Assembly: GCF_905475345.1 (NCBI RefSeq)
Contig: NC_066587.1
Location: forward strand, 9,105,070-9,169,069
DNA from: Vespula vulgaris
Lineage: Eukaryota > Arthropoda > Insecta > Hymenoptera > Vespidae
Reading direction: 5' to 3'
Length of the DNA stretch: 64,000 bases
Shown here: in pieces, positions 12,419 to 24,724 of the stretch
How positions within the stretch are numbered: the first letter of the stretch is position 1
How the letters are laid out: the number at the start of each line of letters is the position of its first letter
Translations under genes and position numbers: made by a program
The notes under the pieces: generated by a model
Databases searched by the model: none
Told to the model about the DNA's origin: nothing
The model's input: only the letters and a program-made list of their open reading frames with translations

Positions 12419-14166
12419 CACATACTACATAAAATCTTAATGAACACATTTTACAGATTCGTACCTCTTTTAACGTCAAAAACAAAGAAGATGAATCGTT
12501 CGGGCTCGAGAATGCGATTGTGTGACGACTGGAATGTGTTTGGTACCAAAAAGTTATCTGCGTTATCAACAGCCAACCACAATTTATGGCTATTCCTATA
12601 AATTTTAAGATGGGCCATGCGTGATGCCTTTGTAACGTAATTCTTTGCAAAACGGAGCTAATTATAAGTATTGTTGGAATTTGCGACAAACAAAGCAGAG
12701 TTACGAGCTCGACGCGTAACATTATATGGCCGGTTCTCTTTGGTCTCTCGCATTGTTTGAGCAAATAACGCGAGCGAGCGAACTCATAAGGACGTCTCGA
12801 GTTACTGACTCATTCGATCGATGGCAGAAATGTGACTTTTACGATCCGGAAGGTCTAACTTTTTCTACATAAAATCTCGCAAAACGTAAGTTCGATAAAC
12901 GAGTGAAAGTAATGCAGAGCAAATTTCGGTCAAAAAGTCGTCGATTAGATGCTTAAATAATTGCAAATGCTATTATCAAGCGGCTATATGTGCTTTGATT
13001 TTATCCTTTAATTACAAAGATTATATCGTCACGGGTCACCAGCAAGCTATTACAGCGATAAATACGCTCGTACATAAACGAGCGAAAGGACACGGTCGCA
13101 AGGAAGAAGCAAATTTTCATCATTCCAATTATTAAAATAATTTAAATTACGTTCGTTCGATTTTGAGAAAATTAATAAATTTTCATATATAATTATTGGA
13201 TATTTCGTTAAACTAATCCGATATCCAGTTTTAATAGTCATCGTTAAATTATATTTACTTCTCTCGTTTGTCGAAAAATCAAACGATGAATTTTCTTCTT
13301 TTTTGATTAATAAGTGATTCTGATTAAAATAAGTGCTCTGTTTACATTAAATATATTGCCGATCCATATTTTTATTTTTCTTATCTTTATTTTTTTTTCT
13401 TAATTCATTTTATTCTATATTAATTTATTATTCATTAATTAATTTTTTATTTATTTATATTAATTATTTTGTTTCTCTTACGCTCCAAAGAAAATAAATA
13501 CACCATCGTTTAAACATTGCGAAATAAGAAAGTCGTATCAAAGAACCGTGTTATTTAGTTAATTAATGATTCCACTCAAGTGTAATCAAAATGTGTGTAT
13601 TTTCTCAAACGGAAACATATTATTAGTCTTATAGTTAACTGCTCCTGCGCGCATATACATATGTATATATTTTTCAGTCGGATTTTCATGAAAGATATAA
13701 GACCATGATAGGACGTAACTCTGTGAAATTAAATCCTTTGATACTTAGCGTTGAAAATGTGCCGGTAGCATGTAGAGTGAACATCGCTAACATAGTTTCG
13801 TAGATATCTAACAAAAAAATAAAAGTAAAATAAAAAAACTAAACTCCGCTTATTACCAGTAGCATTTCGTGCTAGGGAAAACAATCAATGCAGTGCCGTG
13901 CTTGCAATTTATAAAAAGTTGATATCGCCCTGTCGTTGACGAAGGCTTTGCGAAAACATAGAGCAAAAACCCATGTGCAATTCGTATATGTACCAGCAAC
14001 ACAGCAGCAGCACCACTAATTTTTTCCCATTCAATCTTGCTTCTCTTGTTTACCTCTCTTTTCTACTGAAACCGTTATATTATGTTTTTAGTTTTTACGC
14101 TAACTGATTTACGGTACGCTTCTCAAACAGCATATACACCGGCGATATTAAATTTAGTGCAGTAGT

Positions 14167-14225
14167 AGAGAGAAAGAGATAGAGAGAGAGAGAGAGCGAG
14201 AGAGAGAGAGAGAGAGAGAGAGAGG
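14167..14225. repeat. (GA)n microsatellite
   Basis: Purine tract, GA on the + strand, with minor interruptions at 14175-14180 and 14197. Confidence 0.9.
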
Positions 14226-14884
14226 ATACTCCGACTGATTATGAAGTGGCTTATGACCGAAAAGACCCGGTAATACGCGAAGTAACGCGTACATCGAATT
14301 TGTTCCTGCGAATTACTCCGAGAGAAGCCATTAAAAAAATTAAGCTCGATACACGTTGACACAATACGACGCAAGGGTCAACATAATTTTTCTAATACTA
14401 CGTTATGAATTCCAAGAACCATGACATCTTCGTCTCGTTATCATCCTATCGTTTTTTATGTCTACAGACAGAGATTAAACGGAAATCGAAATAATTACGA
14501 TGAAACTTTTATTTGTTCGAATATGATTATCTATAACCGATCTTTTCATTTTCGTAAAATATTACTCCAAACGTTTCTATGAAATGTATTCATTTCGACG
14601 AGTTATTATTCACTTGTTCAATTAATCATATGTTTCTATTAGTTTGAAGAAAGAGACTTCTTACAAACGTTTTTTCTAAGGATTCCGTTTGAAACTTCTT
14701 CAAGTTTATTGCGCTAATAAATATGTTCTGCGAAAGCCTAGCGATTATCTTGGATCATGGTCGTTTACGAGCCATGAAACAAATGATGGTGGCATTCTCT
14801 GATGCCAGGTAAAATAGACAACGATAACAACTGGTCGATTAAGCTTGCAAACCATCAAATATTTACCGAGTGACTCTCACGCTC

Positions 14885-14885
<1 letters not shown>

Positions 14886-14941
<56 letters not shown>

Positions 14942-14943
14942 CC
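14886..14943. repeat. (CT)n microsatellite
   Basis: Nearly pure CT for more than 50 bases. Confidence 0.9.
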
Positions 14944-16259
14944 TTCGTTAACTCAAAGAGCACGTGGGCCGAGACTGAAAGCTTGTGTGCTCGATGATCC
15001 TCGTCTCGACGTTGTCTTCGTCATTGTGCTGTGGAGGTTCCGACAAAGTCAAAGTCTTGTGACGAGACTTCTCAAAAGCTTTACCGCCAGCTATAGTGTA
15101 CAAGGTCACTTTCAAGCGTTACACAAAAATAATAAACCTATGAAAAATTCATTCATCGTAAGGCTATAAGATATTTTATAGTTAGAGTATCAAGAATTGG
15201 AAGGGATAGGAATCTATGAAGCAAAGATTAAAGACTAATCAAGCTTGGACCTGGTTTATAGATTAGGTATATATACATAAAACGAACTGTTCCTATTTGT
15301 TTTGTTCTGTTCATTATTTAATTTCGCTTCATTATACTTCGAAGATTCGAATGAAGTATCTTCATGTTTCCAAATTATTCATTAGTAACATTAACATTCA
15401 CATCACCTAATATAAACGAAAAAGTCAGTAAATTAGCTTAGTACTTAATATGTATTGTAATTCCAGGTGATAAAATATAAACGCTCGAATGACGTATCGA
15501 ACTCTTTATACACGCGTAAACTCACTCAGTTTGACCTTGAATCGTATGTTCCGGCGACACTCGCTTCGTAATTGTTTCAACTAATGCAGTAAATATGTAT
15601 TACGAAAGAGTCACGCTTTCCATTGTCGAGCACAGTCGCCCTGTCTTACAAAAATACTTGTTAAAAGACTCCCTAGAGCTACTTGCAACAAAAAGAGAGA
15701 TGGAACGAGTGATGAAAACGGAAGCATAAAAGGATTAGGTGATTTCCTACTATTGTCGTTGAAGGAAAAAAATAAAAAAAGAAGAGGTCCGACAAAAATT
15801 TATTACTTCCGGTGATTTATCGCGTATTCTACTCTGTATAACAATGTTTAAAGCATCGAGATCAAATATTAGACATTTTTCAACAAACACGTTTTGATAT
15901 ATTCTACATTGAATAGTTGCATAGCACGAATCTCAACTTAAGAAATATTATACTCTGGGAGAAGAGAACATTTTGCTTCGGGAATACAACAGGAAATGAA
16001 TATCAAAACATGCTTTACGAAGAAAAGAACGTTTCTAAAAGATACGATACCAATGTAAAAAAAAAAATGTATGTATATAATATTGTATCGTTTCGGTCGA
16101 ATTGATCAACCAGTTCAAAATTATAATCGACCGGAATTTTTGACTTGACTCTTACAGAACATTTAGTCACGTTTGTTATGCTTGACTAAACTCTTCACAT
16201 CTCTATCTTTTATCTACGTATTTATGCTTTCGCCTTTCTGCGTGGATCATTTTTACTCT

Positions 16260-16348
<89 letters not shown>

Positions 16349-16355
16349 TTCCGTC
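16260..16355. repeat. (CT)n microsatellite, long
   Basis: About 80 bases of uninterrupted CT, then GTCTCTCTTTCCGTCTC on its right edge. Confidence 0.95.
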
Positions 16356-17300
16356 TCTATTATTGTTAGAGAAAAAGCACGATTATGTTGAAAGAAGTTT
16401 CTATAATAAAAGGGTCATGGAGAGAAAGAAAACGAACGTATATGGAATAAATGAGAGAGAAAGAAAAAAGAGAAAGAAAGAGAGAGAGAGAAAGATAAGG
16501 TGCAACGTAAAGAAATGAAAAGCAATATAGAAGAAAGGAAAAATAGGAAAAAAATCCGCAAGTGAAAAACAATAAGTTTTCGTTCGTGTTAACGACACAA
16601 AAGAAATGTACTTCATCGGTTACAAAGATACCAGTAATATATTGTATCGAAAAAATATATCATCGCACATTTCTTCGTTTGCTCGAAAAAGGTGTATCGA
16701 AAGACGGTGGGTAAAGTGTGATGAAAATTAGGTTCGTTAAAAAAGAGGAAAATGGAACGCGGCCAAGACGATACGCAGGAGAGAAAGAGACAAGTTTCAT
16801 GAATTTGTGGCACCGTTTTGTCGCACTGTTCTCGCATTTTTAGAAGTCTTTCTGCAAGGACGAATACATACTGTATACTGTACGAATGTAGGTATATATG
16901 TATAGTTATCTGTATGTTTGTGTGCTTCTTCGTAACGGTCTTAACGCTTACTCGCCATACTTATAAATTTAAAAATTAGTTTCATTTGTTAATTCCAAGC
17001 TCCACAAAAACAGTGGAAAGTTCCAATATTAAAACATCGTGGGTTTAATTACACGTTGAATAAACATTTTGTGTATATGTGTACACATAAATAAATGTGT
17101 CATTCAATTTCCACAAAATTTGAGGGTATTTTTATACCTTCGTTTTCGATTTAGAAATGAGATGAAAATGATATGTATTGGACAATTATATTTCATCACA
17201 AATGTTTCAAGAGACTCAATTTGCCGGCGTCGCCACGTGCACCAAATCCCGCGTGCGCTCATTAATATTCGTTGTAAACAAGCTTATCGCGTCTCCCAAG

Positions 17301-17302
17301 AC

Positions 17303-17400
<98 letters not shown>
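17301..17400. repeat. (GA)n microsatellite, long
   Basis: About 100 bases of GA with a single GT interruption near 17369; one of the longest tracts in the window. Confidence 0.95.
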
Positions 17401-17439
17401 GAATGTTCGAGAAACTATATCATTTATGTACATATTATG

Positions 17440-17481
17440 AGAAAGAGAGAGAAAGAAAAGAAGAAAGAGAGAAAGAATGGA

Positions 17482-17521
<40 letters not shown>
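17440..17521. repeat. purine tract, GA/GAAA
   Basis: Mixed GAAA and GA units ending in a clean (GA)n run. Only about 40 non-repeat bases separate it from the preceding GA tract. Confidence 0.85.
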
Positions 17522-17524
<3 letters not shown>

Positions 17525-19475
17525 CGTAACACTTCATTCCAATTATGGTGAAAATATGATAATCGCTTGATAAAATTTGATTTACTATAAAGAAGGAGTA
17601 GTAAAGTATTCTCTTTCATATATTATGCGTTTCGAAAAATATTTATTTAAATAATATGAGAACCCAAATTCAATACTCTTTCATGAAAAAAGAAGTTCAG
17701 TATCGGTGAAGCCTCCCGTACATAGGTCCGCCGTTGATAAAAAGAAAGTTCATGAATAGTAAGCACCCATTGCACATCTCTTCGACGAACATTCTGGATC
17801 GTCCTTCTCGTATATTTTTTCACTTTGCAAAAACACGCGAAAGAGATAACGCTACTTTTTGAATCGGCTTCTATTATTAAATGTAGGTCGTGTTGCTTCA
17901 TCACACGGTGTCCGTGCCGAAAAAGTAGATGAAAAAACAAAGAAAAAAAGAACAGAAAATGCATCGAGGTATATTCTCTGTAATTTTCTCTATCTTTAAA
18001 ATGTGCATTCGCTAAGTGAAGGAAACAAAGAAGAAATATTGACTATCTTTATACGAAAAAAAAATAAGAAAAAAGAGTAGGAAAATTCACCAAACCCTTT
18101 TGTTCGATTTTCGTGCAAATTTTCGTAACAAAGAATATTCGTTCGAAACATAAGTTTACTTCTGTGGCACCTTTCCTCTCGGACAAATATCGTTCGAACG
18201 TGGATACGAACGCCAAGTTGAAATTAATCTTGGCGCCACGTCTCTAACGGTCTTCCAGTATCCGCATTCTGGTTGCTCGATTAAAGTGGAACGTTTTTCT
18301 TTTCTTTTTATTCCTTCCTATCTGCAATCACCTATCTTAGCAGTTACGCATATGATTTGAAACTTTGTCGAAGGTTTTTTATAAACGTAGACATCTTGAA
18401 AAGATCTCGATTGATCAAAAGAAAAACTCAATGAATGATCTACAAAAGTGAAGAGAAGGAAAGGAAATTAGGGATAGGATGAATCAATCTTTCGGCATAA
18501 TTTCATCGGTTTGTTATCTCTGATGAGTGTCTGCGTGTCTGACGAGAAATCCAAAGATTTTCCGCTTGCGTGATATGCAAACATCAAGTGATCTTAATGC
18601 AAACGTTAATTAAATCGATTCCAGTCTCTCTATTCTATCGCAAGATATCGCTGTTTCGATCAAAATGTTCGAACTAATTAGACTCGACCGACGAAACACT
18701 GCCAAATTACCCTAGTAAAAGATCAAGAGGCTAAGGTTTCCAACATCGACACAAAGAACCACAACAGATTTTCCATCGTAAAAACTAGATAAGTCGATTT
18801 CGAGGATTAACGTTTCTCGGAATGGAAAATTTTGAAACTGTAATGGAACGAATCGTAAAGAGTCCATGAACGCTAAAAAGAGATCAAATTTTTTTTTAAT
18901 TTAAGAGTCATGGATTCACTATCGTCATAGTGAAACATCGGATATGATAACGATACGAATATACAACGTGCTTCTTTGGAAGCTAAAAAATACAGAGATT
19001 TAAAAAAAAAGAATGAATAATAACGAGGTATCATAAATTAAAATCACACATCGTGAAAGAGCTCCGAACGATAGCCAGTTGACAGCCTCACGAGAATAAT
19101 TTTGATGTTACTTGTTTTTTTATTTCGTCAGACAACGGTCACATGAATAACATGAATCACATGAGTCCATTTGATAATGATTATGTAGATACTTGTTTGT
19201 ACAAGTTGACAAGTTGGCGGGATCGCGAACAGGTCAATCGTTACGATTAATTCTCTCACATGGACGTCGCAAGTTTCTGCGAATCACACATCGATGTGCC
19301 TGATAAACGATGCAGGAGATAAGAAAGTGGAGAGAGAAAGAAAGAAGAAGAGGGGGTAATATGGTAGATACATTTTTTCAGATTTCTTTCCGCACACTCC
19401 CACTCCTTTTTTATAACCAATCGGCCTATCCTTCTCTTTCCTTCTTCGTCTGGATCGTGTTTGGCACGCTTCTTC

Positions 19476-19506
19476 CCTCTCTTTTCCTCTCTTTCTTTCT
19501 TTCTCT

Positions 19507-19556
<50 letters not shown>

Positions 19557-19565
19557 TTCTCCATC
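19476..19565. repeat. pyrimidine tract with (CT)n core
   Basis: CTTTC-type units flank a pure CT core of about 36 bases. It lies about 550 bases upstream of the SLC5 start codon. Confidence 0.85.
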
Positions 19566-19756
19566 TCTATCGCTCTTTGTCTAGGTCGTTAGCATAATAA
19601 CATCAAGTGCTTTACCTCGGTAGTAGTCAGTACGTGCAGTCGTTCTGTTCGCATCACATCGATCACATTGAGTCACGCTTATTTCGCCAAATTACATAAC
19701 CCGCAATACTCGATACTTCCTACGCTCGAGATACGTACACACAAGTAAACATATAC

Positions 19757-19788
19757 ATGAATCTATATATATATATATATAGATTCAT
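19757..19788. repeat. perfect 32-bp palindrome
   Basis: ATGAATCTATATATAT is followed immediately by its exact reverse complement, with no loop. The core is (TA)n, but the ATGAATC / GATTCAT ends are also matched, which simple slippage does not explain. It lies 329 bases upstream of the SLC5 start codon. Confidence 0.8.
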
Positions 19789-20116
19789 CTCACACGTTTG
19801 CGCATTGCTGAAGAGAACAGATATCGAGTATAAGCTGACAGAGAGCACGGTTCTTTCGTAGAAACTAGAAGTGGAAGAAGAAGGAAGAAAGAAAAGAAAG
19901 AAGACATAGCCACGTGACTTTTCGTCCACGGGCAATCTCACGAGTGATCTTGAGAGACAGACTACTAAGCGGCTCTTCGAAGGTACTTCTTTGCACTCGA
20001 GACTCGACTTCAAGCTCGAGTACTCTCGATCCGGATAGTTAAAATCGACCCTTGTGGTATTCTTCACGAAGACAACAAGTTCGTGAGACAAACGGACGTC
20101 ACCACGACATTTCAAG

Positions 20117-22649
20117 ATGACTATCGAAGCGTCTTCGATGATAGTCGACTATCTGATCTTTATTGCTTTTATCGTCATATCCTTCGTCCTACCATTGTGG
20201 GGAAAATTTCGACGAAAAACGAAAGAGACCAAGGCTGATTATGTCTTCGCTGCTGGACACATTTCCATGGGTGCGATGATGTTATCCATAGCTAGAGGTA
20301 CATTAGGTGTTAGAAGTTTCCTCGGATATCCTTCCGAGCTTTACTATAGAGGCAACGCCATGTGGGAAACATTATATGGCATGCTCTTGGCATACCCCAT
20401 CGTCTGCTATATCTTCGTGCCGATTTACTACGATCTTGGGATCACTTCGGTTTATCAATATTTGGATATGAGGTATCCATCTTTTTTTTCAGTAATAAAT
20501 GCTGAATTATCCTCATCGTAGTCCCAGATTTAATCACAGTTAAAAATTGTTTAGATTCAAATCGAAGCTGGTTAGATGCATTGCAAGCTTTTCTTACGTG
20601 ATACGAAGTTTGTTGAATTTAGCAGTCACAGTTTTCACGCCGTGTGTTGCTTTGAAAGCTGTCATCGGCTTACCTTACTGGGCCAGCATAATCGGTATCG
20701 TCACGATATCGGTAATTTTTACATTAATGGTATGTCTTAATGTCGAATCTAGTCGGAAATAGTTTCGAGCATCTGAAATTTATTATGATTGATTTTGCAG
20801 GGAGGTTTAAAGGCTGCCATTTTATCAGACGTTATACAGGGGCTCATGATGATAGGAATATCGATCGTTTTAATCGTCCAAGGTACCATAGAGGTACCAG
20901 GTGGAGTTAAACAAGTCCTCAACGTCACTATCGAGCGTGGTCGTTGGGAATTCTACAAGTAAGTACACATACGTCCCGAATCATGAATTTTCTCCGTTTC
21001 GTACTCTTGTTTAATTCAACTGTGTTCTTTTATTATTACTACTATCAGCTTCGACATGGATCCTACGGTACGTGTAACAACGGTGTCAGCAGTACTCGGT
21101 CAGCTTTTTATGAGTCTATCTATTTTCGGATGTCAACAGAATTTCGTCCAGAGATACTGCAGTATGAAGAGCAAGAGAGAAGTTGTAAAGTAAGAGTCCT
21201 TTAATATTATTATATAAAAAAAAAGAATTTGACCATATAGCGAATTTTTTCAAGATAACTACTTTGAAAGGGAATCCTGGATAAATCGAAAATAACTAAC
21301 GTCATATATCGAAGATAACAAAATTAATTATAATAATTAAAGATGTATCGATTAATCGCATCTCCATACGCACGTCCGTAAACCATTTTTGAATTAAAAT
21401 TGCAACTTTGAGAAATCGGTAATAGGTCTGTTTTCGTGAAGTAGAAAATAGATGTTTGATTAATGATTATGTACTAGCATCTTCCACTTCCTGATAAGTA
21501 ATTGCCGGTGAGGTAGATCGTATTAAAACACGGGACTTCCAATGAACGAAATGAAAATGGCAATGTTAATAGTTTTTACATATGACTATCCTTAATACAC
21601 GTTATTACGATAGCACTTCTTATAGAAAATTACGATAATAACAATAATCGACGAGCGAATTATCACTACGCGACCTTGTTTGTTGCAGATCCTCATTGAA
21701 AGCTTACTTTTATTATTTCGCAGTAACTGCATATATTCTTTTCATTCTTATTTGTAAAATACTCTTTTTGTATTTTCAATACGTCATTCTTCGTAAGATA
21801 ACAAACCAACTAACGCGTTAACAATTTGTACTTTTTGTAAGACATAATAATTCTTGAATATTCGTCTTGAAACCTTTTCGTCGACAAAATAAATGCTTAC
21901 AGAGACTTCCTACTGTTTTCTCAACAAGAACATCTGGAAGAGAAGTAATTAGACCCAATGTGAACGCGTTCGCATGCTCGTTAATTACGCTTGCGAACAT
22001 TCGGATCACGTGACGAAGAAGAGTTTCGTTATGCCAAAATTTCTCCATTATCGTACATTACTCACTTTTATTTTCTAAATCTATCCTTTCACTAAAAAGT
22101 CAATCGATCATTCTTTCTCATTATGTAGCTTGCTAAATCATGTATTCTAACTAGGCAATTTAAAGATTATATAACTTTGTTGATAAAAATAAGTATAATT
22201 AATAACTTTCAATGCTATTAGTTAAATTATTATCTTTCGCGGAAAAATCGTCAAAACTTTTTACGACAAATTTATGAATTTTTCATATATCTATAACGTT
22301 AACAATGTTAACGTCAGCAAATTAGGAAATACGTTTCATGTACAAAAAGAAAAAAGAAAATTACGGGAAGTAGATGCGTTATCTATTAACATACCGTGTT
22401 TTCCTTGAAACGACCATGCAAAAGGGGATTAAGCGTCATTGTCGGGTGTCGAAATAATTCGTAAGCTATCTTTCGCTTGCGAAACACAACCAACTACGTT
22501 GCTTCTCCCTTGAGAATTAAATAATTCGATTCGTTGACGTGAAACTTTCCTAACTCTCACACGATTCTTGTTCGTCTACGATGCGATAATACGAATGGTA
22601 ACTGTAACGACGATGACCCTCGTAGAAATAGTCGTATAAATGACAGAAA

Positions 22650-22697
<48 letters not shown>

Positions 22698-24724
22698 GGT
22701 GGATACCTGTTTGAAAGTAAGAAAACAATGCTGCGGGATTGCATTTTTGAATAATAAACGAGTAGCTAGCGCCATTGTTTGTCTCATTAAATATAGAAAT
22801 GGCCGGGAAACGCGAGTTTTCGAGCAGACCACTAACAAATGGAATGCGATATAAAGCTGAGAACGGTTCAAATTGCTACTAGATTCAGACTAACCAATCA
22901 GTTGAAGTGGAGAAAATTATAATTTTCCGCCAATGTATCGATCTATCTTTCCTCTGCATTAAACTATTATTCTTCATTAAACTACCTGATTTTATTATAA
23001 AATAAAATATGAGATTATTAAGCTGCAAAAATTGTGATTCTTAGATGATTGATTTTGAAAGCGACCGATATCGCGTCATTATTGCTTCTATGGGAAAAGG
23101 GAGGAAGAAGAAGAAAAGTGCGTCTTTTAAAACAATTAGGTCGTATTTTGAGATTTTTCAAAAATTGTTCTCCTTACGATGTAATCGATGAAGCCTTTCG
23201 TCGAGGTAAATGGCACAAGGCCAAAACTTTCGGTATGAAATACTCGACATTCAATAAGGTCAATAATATCAATTCAGATCCGGCCAACATACGTTCTTAC
23301 CCATGGAAACCGAACTCCCGCGTATAAATCTTTCGACTACGTTATTTGTTGGAAGAGCACATACGCGAAACTTGGCTCCAATCAAGCCGAGAACCAAGAT
23401 AATCCACTGAGTAAAGTCGAATATAATCCGAACCTAATTCCGTACTAACTCGAGTTGGGTTCGCCTTTATCTTCTTCTACCTCTTCTTCTGTTACTCTTA
23501 TCTTCCCAATCGTAACCTGAATTTTCGTATATTCACAAACTCGAAACAAACATTTTATTTTTTTTTTTCAGAACTATGATGGCAAACATACCGACCATTG
23601 CTGTTCTCTTCTCACTTTCCTGGGTGGTGGGAATGGTGATCTTCGCCAACTACGCCGACTGCGATCCTTTCAAATTAGGTTATATCTCTAAGTTTGACGA
23701 GATCGTGCCGTTCTTCGTACAAGACAAATTTCTTAACATGCCAGGTCTATTAGGTTTGGTAATGGCGACTCTCTTCAACAGCGCTCTAACAATAGCTGTC
23801 TCAAATCTGAATTCCCTGGCAACGGTAACGTTCGAGGATTTTCTAAGTCAAATTCCAGCACTCAGCAATCTCAAAGATACGATGCAGCTACGAATGATCA
23901 AGATAATGTCCGTCTTCTACGGAGTATTAATAATCGGTATCAGTTTCGTCGTAGCTATGCTGTCCGGAGTGATAGAATCGTCGATGCTGATGACATCGGC
24001 TACTTCCGGTCCTCTCTTAGGCGTCTTCATTCTAGCAATGCTCGTACCGTGTGCCAATTGGAAAGGTGCAGCTGCAGGAATGATCTTCAGTCATTGTACG
24101 ACACTTTGGTTGACCTTTGGACATCTCACTGTGGAAACGAAAGATGACATATTACCCTTGTCAACGGAAGGCTGCCAGAACGATACGTTCTCATCTTGGA
24201 TAACGAAGCCAAGCAATATGTTAAACTCGATATCAAACGGATCGGCCATTCTTAATAACCAAAATGTCGGATCAATGAATCTGTTAAGCAATGAAACGTC
24301 CGAGAATCCACTGACCTTTATTTATGAGATTACCTACATGTATTACGCTCTGATCGGCAGTGTATCGACAGTTCTAGTCGGAATAATAGTCAGTCTATTC
24401 ACGGCTGATCCCAAAGAAGACGCTTACGAGCTACACTTGCTCCATCCTATAGCATACAAATTGTCCAAGTTTTTCCCGGGTAAGGAGAGACTCTATGCGA
24501 GCAGTACACGTCTCGACAATGGAAACAACACAATGAATGCTACTTCTTCCTGCTCTATTACATCGATTTCAACTGGAAACGAGAAGACAACTACAGTTCA
24601 AGGAATGGTAGATAATAACGAAAAGCTTCATTTTGATAATGGTTATATCCAAAAACTAAGCGCTCTGAAGGGTGTAAGCTCGTTGGAGGTTACGAATGAA
24701 ATTTTCAAAGGAACGAGACTATGA
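20117..24724 (+). CDS. SLC5-family (sodium:solute symporter-like) transporter, five exons
   Basis: Joining 20117-20472, 20555-20729, 20801-20958, 21049-21189 and 23572-24724 gives one 660-residue frame; every intron is GT-AG and the total length divides by three. The start ATG has A at -3. The product looks like a plasma-membrane LeuT-fold carrier of the SSS family, whose insect members include monocarboxylate- and multivitamin-type transporters. Visible family features are an N-terminal helix at about 8-27, the KxTKxDY segment and GYPSELYYRG block at 35-79, the YADCDPFKLGYIS block at about 303-315, helix eight at about 335-360, and late helices at about 387-407, 422-437, 441-461 and 534-553. 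A hydrophilic Ser/Thr-rich tail covers 555-660. An outer loop has sequons at N480, N499 and N517. Length is normal for the family. Oddities are Arg60 and Arg66 inside the first core helix and Thr350-Ile351 where relatives have a Ser/Thr pair, so sodium coupling is doubtful. Substrate unknown. Confidence 0.93.
21190..23571 (+). other. intron 4 of the SLC5 gene
   Basis: A 2.4-kb intron, far longer than the other three (71-90 bases). It holds a GA microsatellite at 22647-22699. An open frame at 23049-23327 has no ATG at its start and no recognisable homology. The intron ends in a strong polypyrimidine run, then AG at 23570-23571. Confidence 0.85.
22647..22699. repeat. (GA)n microsatellite
   Basis: Purine GA tract inside the last SLC5 intron. 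Confidence 0.9.

Larger units (their letters stand above)
7612..14166. other. non-coding, AT-rich, no gene recognised
   Basis: No supportable coding region. Contents include a long AT tract at 8953-9056, a triple CATCGTAA octamer at 9138-9161 and a second AT tract at 12366-12418. The part from about 11460 to 11990 has few homopolymers or microsatellites and many short homeodomain-like TAAT cores, so it is the best candidate in this stretch for constrained non-coding DNA. Conservation cannot be judged from one sequence. Confidence 0.4.
14226..20116. other. non-coding, microsatellite-rich, upstream of the SLC5 gene
   Basis: No gene recognised. It contains the CT tracts at 14886-14943 and 16260-16355, the GA block at 17301-17521 and the pyrimidine block at 19476-19565. 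The last 500 bases before the SLC5 start codon are less repetitive and should contain the gene's promoter and 5' UTR. I see no convincing TATA box or unique initiator, so the transcription start is not placed. Confidence 0.45.

Noticed and set aside
12363..12764. 133-codon minus-strand frame
   Set aside because: Ends in Ile-Tyr repeats from the AT microsatellite; no motif and no suitable splice context.
23049..23327. 92-codon frame inside the last SLC5 intron
   Set aside because: Begins with TTG rather than ATG, lies wholly within an intron with good splice sites, and matches nothing I know.
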